64,000 nucleotides of DNA from Gammaproteobacteria bacterium UBA2965 (GCA_002348385.1 DEBD01000028.1:102572-166571); one strand, 5' to 3'. Positions 25,975 to 34,198 are shown, counted from the first letter of the stretch. Notes: generated by a model from the sequence alone, not told the origin. Translations and numbers: made by a program.

Positions 25975-27663
25975 GTGGCCTATGACCTGGCGATAAAGAA
26001 CGGGCTGGTGGTGGATGGCACTGGCCGCGAGCGTTTTCGCGCGGATGTGGGCGTGCGCGATGGGCGCATCGTTACCCTGGGCAAGCTGGAGGAAGCGGCC
26101 ACGCGCACCATCGATGCCGGCGGTCTCGTCGTGAGCCCGGGTTTCGTGGATGGCCATACGCATATGGACGCCCAGGTGTTCTGGGACCCCATCGGCTCCT
26201 GCTCTTGCTATCACGGCGTGACGAGCGTGGTCATGGGCAACTGCGGGTTCACCCTGGCGCCCTGCAGGGCGGAAGACGCGGACCTGGTGTTTCGTAATCT
26301 GGAGCGGGCCGAGGACCTGTCGCGCGAGGCCATGCTCACGGGCATCGACTGGAGCTGGGAGAGTTTTCCGGAATACCTCGACGCCGTGGAGGCCCGTCCT
26401 AAGGGCATCAACTATGCCGCCTACATCGGTCACTCTGCGCTGCGTACCTACGTGATGGGCGAGCGCGCGTTCGTCGAATCGGGCAATGCCGCAGACGTTC
26501 AGCAGATGTGCGATCTGGTGGTGGAAGCCGTTAACGCCGGTGCCATGGGTTTTTCCACCTCGCGAACGTTCAACCACCTCACCGCCGATGATCGGCCGGT
26601 AGCCAGCCGCCTGGCGGACTGGGAGGAAGTGCGCGCTATCGTGAACGCCATGGGTGCGACGGGCAAAGGCATATTCGAGATCGCTGGCGAAGCGCCCGGG
26701 CGCAGGCCGGAACGGATGCGGGAGTATTTTGACCGGCTCAAAGGGTTGGCCGTGGAATCCGGTGTCAAGCAGACCTGGGGCATGTTCAGCGTGCGCATCG
26801 CGCCTGAAATATGGCGGCACTATTTCGATCTGGCCAGCGAGACCGCTGAAGCGGGCGGCGACATTTCCATTCAGGTGCATACGCGTGCGTTGAATGTCTT
26901 GTTTTCCTTCGCCACTTCCACGCCCTACGATGGCTGGGAGGTCTGGAAAGATCTGCGTGAGCTGCCGCTGGACGAACAGAAAGACAAGCTGCGCGACGCC
27001 AGCCTTCGTGCCGCTCTAGTTGAATCCGCGAATCGGGAGTATACGGGCGCACGTGTGGTGGGTGCGGAGGCGCGTCCGCCGGATTGGAACTGGGTGTTTC
27101 CCATGGCCGACATGAGTGAACAGCCGTCCATGGCTGAGCTGGCCGCCGCACGAGGGGTCGACCCGGTGGAACTCATGATCGATCTATCGCTGGAGCACGA
27201 CTTCCAGATCTTCTTTCGTCAGCCCATTGCCAACGAGGACCAGGATCACGTGCTTGAGATGATGCGCCATCCTCACTCGCTGGTGACCTTCTCGGATTCA
27301 GGAGCCCACGTGTCGCAGATCATGGACAGCTCGTTGCAGACACATCTACTCAGCCACTGGGTGCGTGAGCGTGAGGCGTTCTCACTGGAGCAAGCGGTAC
27401 GCAAGATCACTTCTGAAACCGCCGATATGTGGGGTCTCACAGATCGGGGGCGTGTGGCCGAAGGCAAGGCGGCCGATCTGGTGATCTTCGACCCGGATAC
27501 CGTGGCGCCCAACATGCCCACCGTGGAGCACGACCTGCCGGCGGGCGCGCGCCGGCTCAAGCAAACCGCCCAGGGCATTGTGCACACCATCGTCAACGGA
27601 GAGGTGGTGCTGACGGAGAACGAGTTCTCCGGCGCCACCCCGGGCAGACTGCTGCGCGCCTGA
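25975..27663 (+). CDS. D-aminoacylase-type amidohydrolase (second copy)
   Basis: Amidohydrolase of 562 residues related to the protein at 10276. The metal motif H61-T-H63 lies in GFVDGHTHMDAQ, Cys90 in GNCGFTLAPC is the expected zinc cysteine, and VTFSDSGAHVSQIM supplies the catalytic aspartate. The start is GTG with GGGAG upstream. It is 17 bp after the methyltransferase and is the last protein gene before the tRNA. The two copies share architecture but diverge enough to suggest different substrates. Confidence 0.9.
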   Translation: MAYDLAIKNGLVVDGTGRERFRADVGVRDGRIVTLGKLEEAATRTIDAGGLVVSPGFVDGHTHMDAQVFWDPIGSCSCYHGVTSVVMGNCGFTLAPCRAEDADLVFRNLERAEDLSREAMLTGIDWSWESFPEYLDAVEARPKGINYAAYIGHSALRTYVMGERAFVESGNAADVQQMCDLVVEAVNAGAMGFSTSRTFNHLTADDRPVASRLADWEEVRAIVNAMGATGKGIFEIAGEAPGRRPERMREYFDRLKGLAVESGVKQTWGMFSVRIAPEIWRHYFDLASETAEAGGDISIQVHTRALNVLFSFATSTPYDGWEVWKDLRELPLDEQKDKLRDASLRAALVESANREYTGARVVGAEARPPDWNWVFPMADMSEQPSMAELAAARGVDPVELMIDLSLEHDFQIFFRQPIANEDQDHVLEMMRHPHSLVTFSDSGAHVSQIMDSSLQTHLLSHWVREREAFSLEQAVRKITSETADMWGLTDRGRVAEGKAADLVIFDPDTVAPNMPTVEHDLPAGARRLKQTAQGIVHTIVNGEVVLTENEFSGATPGRLLRA

Positions 27664-27672
27664 TACCCGGTG

Positions 27673-27701
27673 TTGCATTGCGCCTGGGCGGGCGATTACA
27701 T
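27673..27701 (+). promoter_or_regulatory. Candidate tRNA-Arg promoter
   Basis: TTGCAT (27673-27678) and TTACAT (27696-27701) are 17 bp apart and the second ends 19 bp before the tRNA. A GC-rich discriminator follows, as is common for stable RNA genes. Confidence 0.4.
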
Positions 27702-27720
27702 TGGCCGACGTCAGCTCACC

Positions 27721-27797
27721 GCACCCGTAGTTCAACTGGATAGAGCATCGGCCTTCGAAGCCGAGAGTTGTAGGTTCGAGTCCTACCGGGTGCGCCA
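27721..27797 (+). tRNA. tRNA-Arg (anticodon UCG)
   Basis: A 77-nt cloverleaf with CCA encoded. Acceptor GCACCCG pairs with CGGGTGC, the D stem is GTTC/GAGC, the anticodon stem TCGGC/GCCGA surrounds loop CTTCGAA with anticodon TCG at 27755-27757, and the T arm is GTAGG-TTCGAGT-CCTAC. It reads CGA codons. Three double-hairpin repeats start 3 nt after its CCA end, so the primary transcript likely carries a structured trailer. Confidence 0.97.
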
Positions 27798-27799
27798 CT

Positions 27800-27964
27800 G
27801 TCGGCCGCTTCGCGGCCTTAGGGAGTTTCTGCTTGCGCAGAGACTCTGGGTCAGAGTCGGCCGCTTCGCGGCCTTAGGGAGTTTCCGCTTGCGCGGAAAC
27901 TCTGGGTCAGAGTCGGTCGCTTCGCGACCTTAACGAGTTTTCTGCCCTGGCGGGCAGGAAACTC
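27800..27964 (+). repeat. Three tandem 56-bp double-hairpin repeats behind tRNA-Arg
   Basis: Units begin at 27800, 27856 and 27912 (period exactly 56). Each has a first hairpin (GGCCGC-TTC-GCGGCC in units 1 and 2; GGTCGC-TTC-GCGACC in unit 3) and a second one starting GAGTTT and ending ACTC (27823-27846, 27879-27902, 27935-27964). Substitutions between units keep the pairs: T-A becomes C-G in the second hairpin of unit 2, and C-G becomes T-A in the first hairpin of unit 3. The linker CTCTGGGTCAGAG is also self-complementary and would compete with hairpin 2. No T-run follows, so these are not simple terminators. Confidence 0.85.
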
Positions 27965-28080
27965 GATCCCGTACCCATGGACCTATCCAGTACCGCGGCG
28001 GCTGCGCAAGTCCTGCGGGGTTCGCTGAAGGAATCGTGGGCGGCGTGGTAAACTCGCGCGCTTTCCCAGGGAAAAGTTCT

Positions 28081-29181
28081 ATGAGTTCGCCGTTCCACCC
28101 GGTAGAGGATGCGTTAGCCGCCATTCGTGATGGAGAAATGGTGGTGGTCGTGGACGACGACGATCGCGAGAACGAGGGCGATCTGATCATGGCGGCCAGC
28201 AAGGCCACGCCAGAGCAGGTGGCCTTCATGATCCGCCACACCAGCGGCATTTTGTGCGCTCCCATATTGGAAGATCACGCCAAGGCGCTCCATCTGGACC
28301 CCATGGTGGCGCGTAACGACGCTCCCATGAGCACGGCATTCACCGTGTCTATCGACTACAAGGAAGGCTTGAGCACCGGAATCTCCGCCGAGGAAAGAGC
28401 GGCCACCGTGCAGGCGCTCACGTCCAGTAACGTGGCTGCCAGCGACTTCGTCCGGCCGGGCCATATCTTTCCTCTCGTGGCCCGTCAGGGCGGGGTGTTG
28501 ATGCGCTCCGGGCACACCGAGGCAGGCACCGATCTGGCCGGCCTGGCCGGTCTGCCCCCGGTAGGATTGCTGGCGGAGCTGGTGAACGACGACGGCACTG
28601 TGCAGCGGCTGCCCCAGCTCATCGAGTTTGCCAAGGAACACGATCTCAAGATCATCTCCATCGCGGATCTCATTAGCTATCGCCAGATGCGTGAGCAGCT
28701 GGTGGAACGCACCCATGAGTTCTCCATCAATACCCGTGTGGGGGTCGCTCGCGCGGTGGCCTACAAGACCAAGTTCGAAGACGCTGAGCACCTCGCGCTG
28801 GTATTGGGTGACGCCGACCAATCCAATGGCGTGCCGGTTCGTATCCACCGCGAGAAGCTCATCGACGATGTGTTCGGCCCGCAGAGCAGTCACACCCAGA
28901 ATCTTCTCGATGTCTCTCTGGATCGAATCCAGAAACTGGGTGGTGGCGTGTTGCTGTATCTGCGATCCGGATTCGTGGGTGTGCCGCTGGTAAAACTCTC
29001 GGACGACCAGACCCGGGAAGACGAACGTCGGGCCGAGTGGTTGGAGATCGGTGTGGGCGCACAGATTCTGCGCGACCTGGGCCTATCCAGGATTCGCCTC
29101 ATCGCGGGGCGCGAGGTGGATTACGTGGGTGTGGAAGGCTTTGGGCTCAAGTTGGTTTCCACCGAACTTCTCAACGACTAG
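28081..29181 (+). CDS. ribBA: 3,4-dihydroxy-2-butanone 4-phosphate synthase with degenerate cyclohydrolase II-like domain
   Basis: Riboflavin-pathway enzyme of 366 residues. The N-terminal 200 residues form the RibB domain, with the acidic metal and phosphate motif DDDDRENEGDL at about residues 25-35 and SGHTEAGTDLAGLAG further on. The C-terminal half resembles GTP cyclohydrolase II but contains no cysteine, so the zinc site is lost and this activity is not expected, as in pseudomonad homologues. The ATG at 28081 matches the family N-terminus; the frame from 28036 is longer. No FMN riboswitch fits in the short gap behind the repeats. Confidence 0.93.
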   Translation: MSSPFHPVEDALAAIRDGEMVVVVDDDDRENEGDLIMAASKATPEQVAFMIRHTSGILCAPILEDHAKALHLDPMVARNDAPMSTAFTVSIDYKEGLSTGISAEERAATVQALTSSNVAASDFVRPGHIFPLVARQGGVLMRSGHTEAGTDLAGLAGLPPVGLLAELVNDDGTVQRLPQLIEFAKEHDLKIISIADLISYRQMREQLVERTHEFSINTRVGVARAVAYKTKFEDAEHLALVLGDADQSNGVPVRIHREKLIDDVFGPQSSHTQNLLDVSLDRIQKLGGGVLLYLRSGFVGVPLVKLSDDQTREDERRAEWLEIGVGAQILRDLGLSRIRLIAGREVDYVGVEGFGLKLVSTELLND

Positions 29182-29414
29182 CGCCGGTAGTGAAAACCGG
29201 CCGCTGAGCCACATGGACCCACGTAAACGATTCTGATGTCCGCGCTGCGCTTGCCGCACTGAGCGCAACGCACGCGGCGCCGAATTTGGTGCAGTGGCGT
29301 TCTCGTCCCGAGCCGCTTGCTCAACTCTGCAACGTTCAAGGCAACCATGCGTGAGCAGGGTACGCACACCGCATAGAGTTGAAAGCTGCTCAGCAGGTCG
29401 CTCAGGGTTTGCAC
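29178..29414 (-). CDS. Small zinc-ribbon-like protein
   Basis: Protein of 78 residues with two cysteine pairs, CVPC near residue 17 and RCAQCGKR near residue 49, joined by a helix-turn segment LNVAELSKRLGTRTPLHQIRRRVRC. The pattern resembles short conserved hypothetical proteins with a zinc ribbon. The start is GTG without a clear ribosome-binding site. It overlaps the ribBA stop by 4 bp tail to tail. A near-ideal LexA box lies 49-72 bp upstream of its start, which makes it a candidate SOS gene. Function unknown. Confidence 0.65.
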   Translation of the reverse strand: MQTLSDLLSSFQLYAVCVPCSRMVALNVAELSKRLGTRTPLHQIRRRVRCAQCGKRSADIRIVYVGPCGSAAGFHYRR

Positions 29415-29462
29415 GGGCAGACGCTCGTTGTCGCTATCTCGTCGTGCCTACAATGTATCAGA

Positions 29463-29486
29463 AATACTGTATATATATACAGTATT
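29463..29486. promoter_or_regulatory. LexA-box-like perfect palindrome
   Basis: A 24-bp perfect inverted repeat with core CTGT-N8-ACAG and an alternating TA centre; its inner 20 bp (29465-29484) equal the consensus SOS box of E. coli-type LexA. It stands between the minus zinc-ribbon gene (start 29414) and the plus PdxA-family gene (start 29694). Confidence 0.75.
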
Positions 29487-29693
29487 GGGTGATCGGTGCT
29501 CCGCGGACCTCCGGTCGGCCCCACGAGTTTCGGCCCCGTTGCTGTCGTCGGGCAATCAGATAGCCTTACCCACAATAACCGATCGAGTAGCGCCATTAAG
29601 TCTGCTGAGGATGGCAGGCAGCCACCCGAAAGGCCATGGAAGCCGCGTAGGGGTGCCCTTAGAATTGGCGGCAACTGAAGCACGAGTGATTCC

Positions 29694-30704
29694 ATGAGTG
29701 AATTGCCACTAGCCGTGACCCTGGGTGATCCGGCGGGGGTGGGCCCCGAGGTGGCCGCCAAGGTCATCGCGCAGCTCAAGGCGCGCGGTAAGTTGGCCCG
29801 ACCCCTGCTCTTCGTCGGTAGCGAGGCGGGCTTGCGGCTGGGGGCCAAGGCGGCTGGTTGTGAGGAATCGCTGGATCTGCTGGAGCGGATTGATGGCCCA
29901 CAGGCGCTTCAGGGTAGGTTGGGTCTGGTGGATTTGGGCGGCGAGACTGCCGACTTTCAGTTCGGCCAGGTGTCCGCTGCATGCGGCGGGGCGGCGGTTG
30001 CCGCGGTAGAGCAGGCGGCAGCCTGGTGTCTGGACGGCTCGGTGGCAGGCATGGTCACCTGCCCTATTAACAAGGCCGCCATTCATGAGGCGGGGTTCGT
30101 GGAGGATCTAGGCCACCAGGAAATACTCGCGCGTCTGACTGGTGCTAAGTGGACGGCCACCATGCTGATGACGCCCGGCTTGAAGGTGGTGCATCTTTCT
30201 ACCCATAAATCCCTGATTGAAGCGGCGCGATATGTGACTTACGCCAACGTGTTGGAAAAGCTCACCCTTGCTCAGGACACTCTCGCAGGTTGGGGGTTGC
30301 CCGACGCCCGTATCGCCGTGGCGGCGCTCAACCCCCACGGGGGGGAGAGCGGCATTCTCGGGCGTGAGGAAATTGACGCAATCGCGCCGGCCATCGCGGC
30401 CGCTCAAGAGGCCGGCATCGATGCCCGCGGCCCCGTCCCGGCAGACTCGGTCTTTAACCGGGCCATCGCCGGGGAGTTCGATGTGGTGCTGGCCATGTAT
30501 CACGACCAGGGGCACATCGCCATCAAGGTGCACGACTTTCATGCCAGCACGACGGCCACACTGGGTATCCCCTTCGTTCGCACCTCGGTGGATCACGGCA
30601 CCGCGTTCGACATCGCCGGGCAGGGGGTGGCTGACGAGCGTGGGCTCATCGCCGCCATCGCCGCGGCCGGGGCGTTGGTAGACGGTCGGCTTGCGCGCCT
30701 GTAG
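29694..30704 (+). CDS. PdxA-family 4-hydroxythreonine-4-phosphate dehydrogenase-like protein
   Basis: Metal- and NAD-dependent dehydrogenase-like protein of 336 residues. The N-terminal VTLGDPAGVGPE, the CPINKAAIHEAGF block, LGHQEILARLTG, LNPHGGESG, YHDQGHIAIK and RTSVDHGTAFDIAG are PdxA family motifs with the metal histidines. Several positions differ from biosynthetic PdxA (GHQE in place of GHTE, KVHDFHASTTATLG region), which recalls the catabolic PdxA2 branch. The next two genes are an alcohol dehydrogenase and an FAH-type hydrolase, so a role in catabolism is as likely as pyridoxal phosphate synthesis. Confidence 0.85.
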   Translation: MSELPLAVTLGDPAGVGPEVAAKVIAQLKARGKLARPLLFVGSEAGLRLGAKAAGCEESLDLLERIDGPQALQGRLGLVDLGGETADFQFGQVSAACGGAAVAAVEQAAAWCLDGSVAGMVTCPINKAAIHEAGFVEDLGHQEILARLTGAKWTATMLMTPGLKVVHLSTHKSLIEAARYVTYANVLEKLTLAQDTLAGWGLPDARIAVAALNPHGGESGILGREEIDAIAPAIAAAQEAGIDARGPVPADSVFNRAIAGEFDVVLAMYHDQGHIAIKVHDFHASTTATLGIPFVRTSVDHGTAFDIAGQGVADERGLIAAIAAAGALVDGRLARL

Positions 30705-30752
30705 GCCCGTGCGGCACACTCAGCCGACATCTAGTCAGCTGGGGGAAGCTCG

Positions 30753-31835
30753 ATGAAGGCCGCAGTTTTTCGCGAAGTCAACGTGCCCATGGAAGTGGAG
30801 GAGGTAGAGATCTCCAAACCGGGGCCCCGCGAGGTGCTGATTCGCACCGCGGCGGCCGGCGTATGTCACTCCGATCTGCACTTTTTCAACGGTACCTATC
30901 CCGGTGCGGCCCCCATGGTGCTTGGCCATGAGTCTGCGGGCGTGGTTGAGCAGGTGGGCAGCGACGTGCACTACGTGCAGCCCGGAGATCACGTCATCAC
31001 CTGTCTGTCGGTGTTCTGTGGCCATTGCGAATACTGCCTCACCGGGCGGTTGTCTCTGTGTCAGGAACCGGAAACCCGTCGCGGTCGGGATCAGGCACCA
31101 CGCCTGAGCCATGGGGATGCGCCCATGGGCCAGTTTGCCGATCTCGGCTCGTTCGCCGAGATGATGCTCGTTCACGAGCATGCGGTGGCCAAGATCCGCG
31201 ACGACATGCCGCTGGACCGGGCGGCGTTGATCGGTTGTGGCGTGACCACGGGAGTGGGTGCCGTGATCCACACCGCCGGTGTGGAGCCCGGGTCTACCGT
31301 GGCCGTCATCGGCTGTGGCGGCGTGGGACTATCCTGCATCAACGGGGCGGCCATTGCCGGCGCCGGGCGGGTCATTGCCGTAGACATGGTAGCCTCCAAG
31401 CTGGATCTGGCGCGCAAGTTCGGTGCCACCGATGTGGTGGACGCTAGCGAGGGCGATCCGGTGGGCCAGGTGAAACAGCTCACCGGTGGCGGGGTGCATT
31501 ACTCCTTCGAGGCCATCGGCCTGAAGGTGACGGCGGAGCAGGCGTTTCAGATGTTGCGCAACGGTGGCACTGCCACCGTCATCGGCATGATCCCGCCGGG
31601 TCATATGGTGAGCCTGCACGGGCCGGAATTTCTCTTCGAGAAAAAGATCCAGGGCTCGATGATGGGGTCTAACCGCTTCCGTGTGGACATGCCTCGATTC
31701 GTAGAGCTGTACATGCAGGACAAGCTGCATCTGGACGATCTGGTGTCGAGTCACATTAAGTTGGGGGATGTGAACGATGCCTTGAAGCAACTGGAGACCG
31801 GCGAGATCGCACGCAACGTAATCCTGTTCGACTGA
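30753..31835 (+). CDS. Zinc-dependent alcohol dehydrogenase
   Basis: MDR-family dehydrogenase of 360 residues. Catalytic zinc ligands are Cys38 in AGVCHSD and His59-Glu60 in GHESAG. A structural zinc site is formed by C89, C92, C95 and C103 (CGHCEYCLTGRLSLC). The NAD-binding loop is VAVIGCGGVGLSC. GGGGAAG lies upstream of the ATG. It is followed after 3 nt by an FAH-family gene, so the two are likely coupled. It should oxidise an alcohol or reduce an aldehyde of unknown identity. Confidence 0.92.
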   Translation: MKAAVFREVNVPMEVEEVEISKPGPREVLIRTAAAGVCHSDLHFFNGTYPGAAPMVLGHESAGVVEQVGSDVHYVQPGDHVITCLSVFCGHCEYCLTGRLSLCQEPETRRGRDQAPRLSHGDAPMGQFADLGSFAEMMLVHEHAVAKIRDDMPLDRAALIGCGVTTGVGAVIHTAGVEPGSTVAVIGCGGVGLSCINGAAIAGAGRVIAVDMVASKLDLARKFGATDVVDASEGDPVGQVKQLTGGGVHYSFEAIGLKVTAEQAFQMLRNGGTATVIGMIPPGHMVSLHGPEFLFEKKIQGSMMGSNRFRVDMPRFVELYMQDKLHLDDLVSSHIKLGDVNDALKQLETGEIARNVILFD

Positions 31836-31838
31836 CCT

Positions 31839-32672
31839 ATGCGTTGGCTATCTTTTCAGCGCGATGGCGCCGAGACGTACGGCTACGTCACCGACAACGG
31901 TATGGGCGTAGTGGACGTCGGTGCGCGTGGGCAGCACGCGGACCTCAAGTCGGCCATAGCGGCTGGGGATCTTGCCCGCCACGGTCAGACGGTCGATCTT
32001 GCTCTGGATGAGGTGGACTACCTGCCTACCATTACCCGCCCGGACAAGATCCTGTGTGTGGGGCTGAACTACAAGTCACATCAGGAAGAGACCGGCCGGG
32101 GCGGGGAGGGGTATCCCACCATCTTCGTCCGTTTCGCCGCGGCACAGGTAGGGCACGAGCAACCGATGATTCGGCCGGTGGAATCCAACACCCTGGATTT
32201 CGAGGGTGAGATCGCGCTGGTAATCGGCAAGGCCGGCCGCCGCATCAAGCGCGAAAAAGCTCTGGATCATGTGGCCGGGTTTGGCATCTATAACGACGGC
32301 AGCGTGCGTGAGTACCAGCGCCAGACGTCTCAATTCACCCCGGGCAAGAACTTCGCGGCCACGGGCGGGTTCGGCCCGTGGATGATGACCCCAGATGAAG
32401 TGGGTGATCCCCAGCGCCTGGAGATTACTACCCGCCTGAACGGTGAGGTGATGCAGAACGCCACCGCGGATCTTATGGTGTTCGGTTTCGGCGAGATCAT
32501 TGAGTACTGCTCCACCTTCACCGAACTGGTGCCGGGGGACGTGATCGCCACCGGCACCCCGGGTGGTGTCGGGTCGGCGCGCAAGCCCCCAATATTCATG
32601 GACGAAGATGACGTCGTCGAGGTGGAGGTGAGCCCCATCGGTGTGCTCCGCCACACCATCGCCGTGGGCTAG
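31839..32672 (+). CDS. Fumarylacetoacetate hydrolase-family protein
   Basis: FAH-fold protein of 277 residues. The metal ligands are D120, E122 and E124 in TLDFEGEIALVIGK, preceded by ILCVGLNYKSHQEE, and the C-terminal block ELVPGDVIATGTPGGVG is conserved. Family members hydrolyse or decarboxylate oxo-acids in aromatic and sugar-acid catabolism. It is directly behind the alcohol dehydrogenase. Exact reaction unknown. Confidence 0.9.
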   Translation: MRWLSFQRDGAETYGYVTDNGMGVVDVGARGQHADLKSAIAAGDLARHGQTVDLALDEVDYLPTITRPDKILCVGLNYKSHQEETGRGGEGYPTIFVRFAAAQVGHEQPMIRPVESNTLDFEGEIALVIGKAGRRIKREKALDHVAGFGIYNDGSVREYQRQTSQFTPGKNFAATGGFGPWMMTPDEVGDPQRLEITTRLNGEVMQNATADLMVFGFGEIIEYCSTFTELVPGDVIATGTPGGVGSARKPPIFMDEDDVVEVEVSPIGVLRHTIAVG

Positions 32673-32680
32673 GCCCTAAA

Positions 32681-33079
32681 TCAGCGTCGGCCCAGCCACC
32701 AGTCCTGCATTTCCACGGGCATGTTCTGTGCGTACTGGCGCATCAGGTCGTTGGCGTCGTCTGGCATTTCCTGATGGTTCGTAGGCTCCAGATCGCAGGC
32801 GCCCTGGATGGGATCGATCCATTCGATCTCCATGGCTTCGATCATGGAACCGAAATCCGGTGCTTCGTGGTGCGGGCTTGATTGGTGGATCATGAAGCCC
32901 ACATAGTCGTTGAATGACTCCATGCAGTAGTAAGTGCGCGGCTCGGCCCCCCGCCAGTATTCGTAACGCCGGCAGTTAGGCTCGTTGGCGTGAGTGGCTT
33001 CGAACATCTCGCGCGCAGTCTTTTCAAACTCCGCCTCCTTGCCCTCGATGATTTTGATTTTGGCTAAGAATGTGGCCAT
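32681..33079 (-). CDS. ABM-domain (quinol monooxygenase-like) protein
   Basis: Protein of 132 residues with an antibiotic-biosynthesis-monooxygenase fold: FLAKIKIIEGKEAEFEKTAREMF, NEPNCRRYEYWRG and MESFNDYVGFMIHQSSPHHEA. It has an unusual C-terminal tail of about 40 residues rich in Met, Asp and Trp. The catalytic role is uncertain, as many such proteins are cofactor-free oxidases or heme-binding. It lies 23 bp after the Yip1-like gene in the same direction. Confidence 0.82.
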   Translation of the reverse strand: MATFLAKIKIIEGKEAEFEKTAREMFEATHANEPNCRRYEYWRGAEPRTYYCMESFNDYVGFMIHQSSPHHEAPDFGSMIEAMEIEWIDPIQGACDLEPTNHQEMPDDANDLMRQYAQNMPVEMQDWWLGRR

Positions 33080-33102
33080 GTTTTCTCCCGTCGTATCCCA
33101 AG

Positions 33103-34113
33103 CTAATCGAATGCTTCTATTTCTTCCTGGTATTCCAGGAACAGTGCGTAGTTGTGTTTCACCGTGTCGTTAACGTCCTGCTGTACGCGCGCGGTTTCGA
33201 TCTGGTTCTTCACCCATATGTGCTCGGCCCAATTGCCGCCGCGGGTTTTGACTACTTCCATTTCGGCCGTGCCAAGACGCATGGCGTCACCCACACCGCG
33301 GAGAATATCGGACACTGACGCTTCGCCTTCGTCCATGTTGTCGAACTTCTGGTTAAGCCGGTCGCGCAGCGCCTGGGTCTTTTCGAGCACGTCTGCGTAG
33401 TTCTCTACCTGCGCTTCACGCAACCGGCCGTCGGAAGGCGGATCGTAGGTGTCTTTGGCCGCGGCTTGGGCAAAGTCGGCCCTGCCGGTGATATCGGCGC
33501 CGAAAATGCCGGACTGCCCGCTGGTGGGTGTGAACGTGGGCGCTGCCGACGGCAGGAACATACTGCCCACCGTGGCGCCGATGACGATGTTCACCACGAA
33601 GGCGGCGGTTACCGCGATCACGAAGTGCTTCACCCGCTGTGCTTCCGGAACTTCCAGAAATACAGGTACGAAGCGATAAGCCAGAACCAGGCTGTAGATG
33701 CCGGCTACCAGGCCGATCAGCCACCCCAGCACCGGGAGGGGAGACAAGGCGTTCCCCAACGCGGCGGGCACGATGGCCAACCCTACCAGCGCGTAGGCGG
33801 CATTGAAGTTGCGCTGGCCGTCGAAGTTGCCTGCGACAAAGTCCAGTATGAACGCCACGACAAACGTCCAGACCAAACTCCAGATCACGCTGAACAGCAT
33901 CATGCCAAAGCTGGCGGGGCCGTACAGCAGCGAGCCGCCGGTGATCAGGGCGATAATGTAGCCCACGACAAGCGCACCAACGTACGCGGGCATGGTGATC
34001 TGCATGAAGGTCTGCAGCCAGGGTGGTTGGCTGGTGCGGTATGCTGCGGCTGCGGCGTTCGGATCTTTGATGACCTGGGTGATCCGGGCGATGGTGGCTT
34101 GCAGGTCGAACAT
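33103..34113 (-). CDS. Yip1-domain membrane protein
   Basis: Protein of 336 residues with five or so membrane segments in the first 200 residues (e.g. YVGALVVGYIIALITGG, FSVIWSLVWTFVVAFILDF, LVGLAIVPAALGNAL), arranged like the Yip1 domain. VWTFVVAFILDFVAGNFDGQRNF is the characteristic loop. The C-terminal 130 residues are soluble and helical. Function of bacterial Yip1 proteins is not established. Confidence 0.8.
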   Translation of the reverse strand: MFDLQATIARITQVIKDPNAAAAAYRTSQPPWLQTFMQITMPAYVGALVVGYIIALITGGSLLYGPASFGMMLFSVIWSLVWTFVVAFILDFVAGNFDGQRNFNAAYALVGLAIVPAALGNALSPLPVLGWLIGLVAGIYSLVLAYRFVPVFLEVPEAQRVKHFVIAVTAAFVVNIVIGATVGSMFLPSAAPTFTPTSGQSGIFGADITGRADFAQAAAKDTYDPPSDGRLREAQVENYADVLEKTQALRDRLNQKFDNMDEGEASVSDILRGVGDAMRLGTAEMEVVKTRGGNWAEHIWVKNQIETARVQQDVNDTVKHNYALFLEYQEEIEAFD

Positions 34114-34198
34114 GTTCCCCCTCCAGGCTCGTTCTTGTTCTGAGGCAAGGGTACCTGTTGCGCGGGGCGCAGCGCTAGACCCTGCGCCGATGGGGCGT

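Noticed and set aside
27935..27964. Third-unit long hairpin as tRNA terminator
   Set aside because: The stem is strong but is followed by GATCCCG with no T-run on either strand.
27965..28080. FMN riboswitch before ribBA
   Set aside because: Only about 115 bp are available and no conserved RFN-element segments can be seen.
29402..29848. 148-codon minus frame covering the LexA box
   Set aside because: It runs antisense into the PdxA-family gene and crosses the palindrome; no protein-like pattern.
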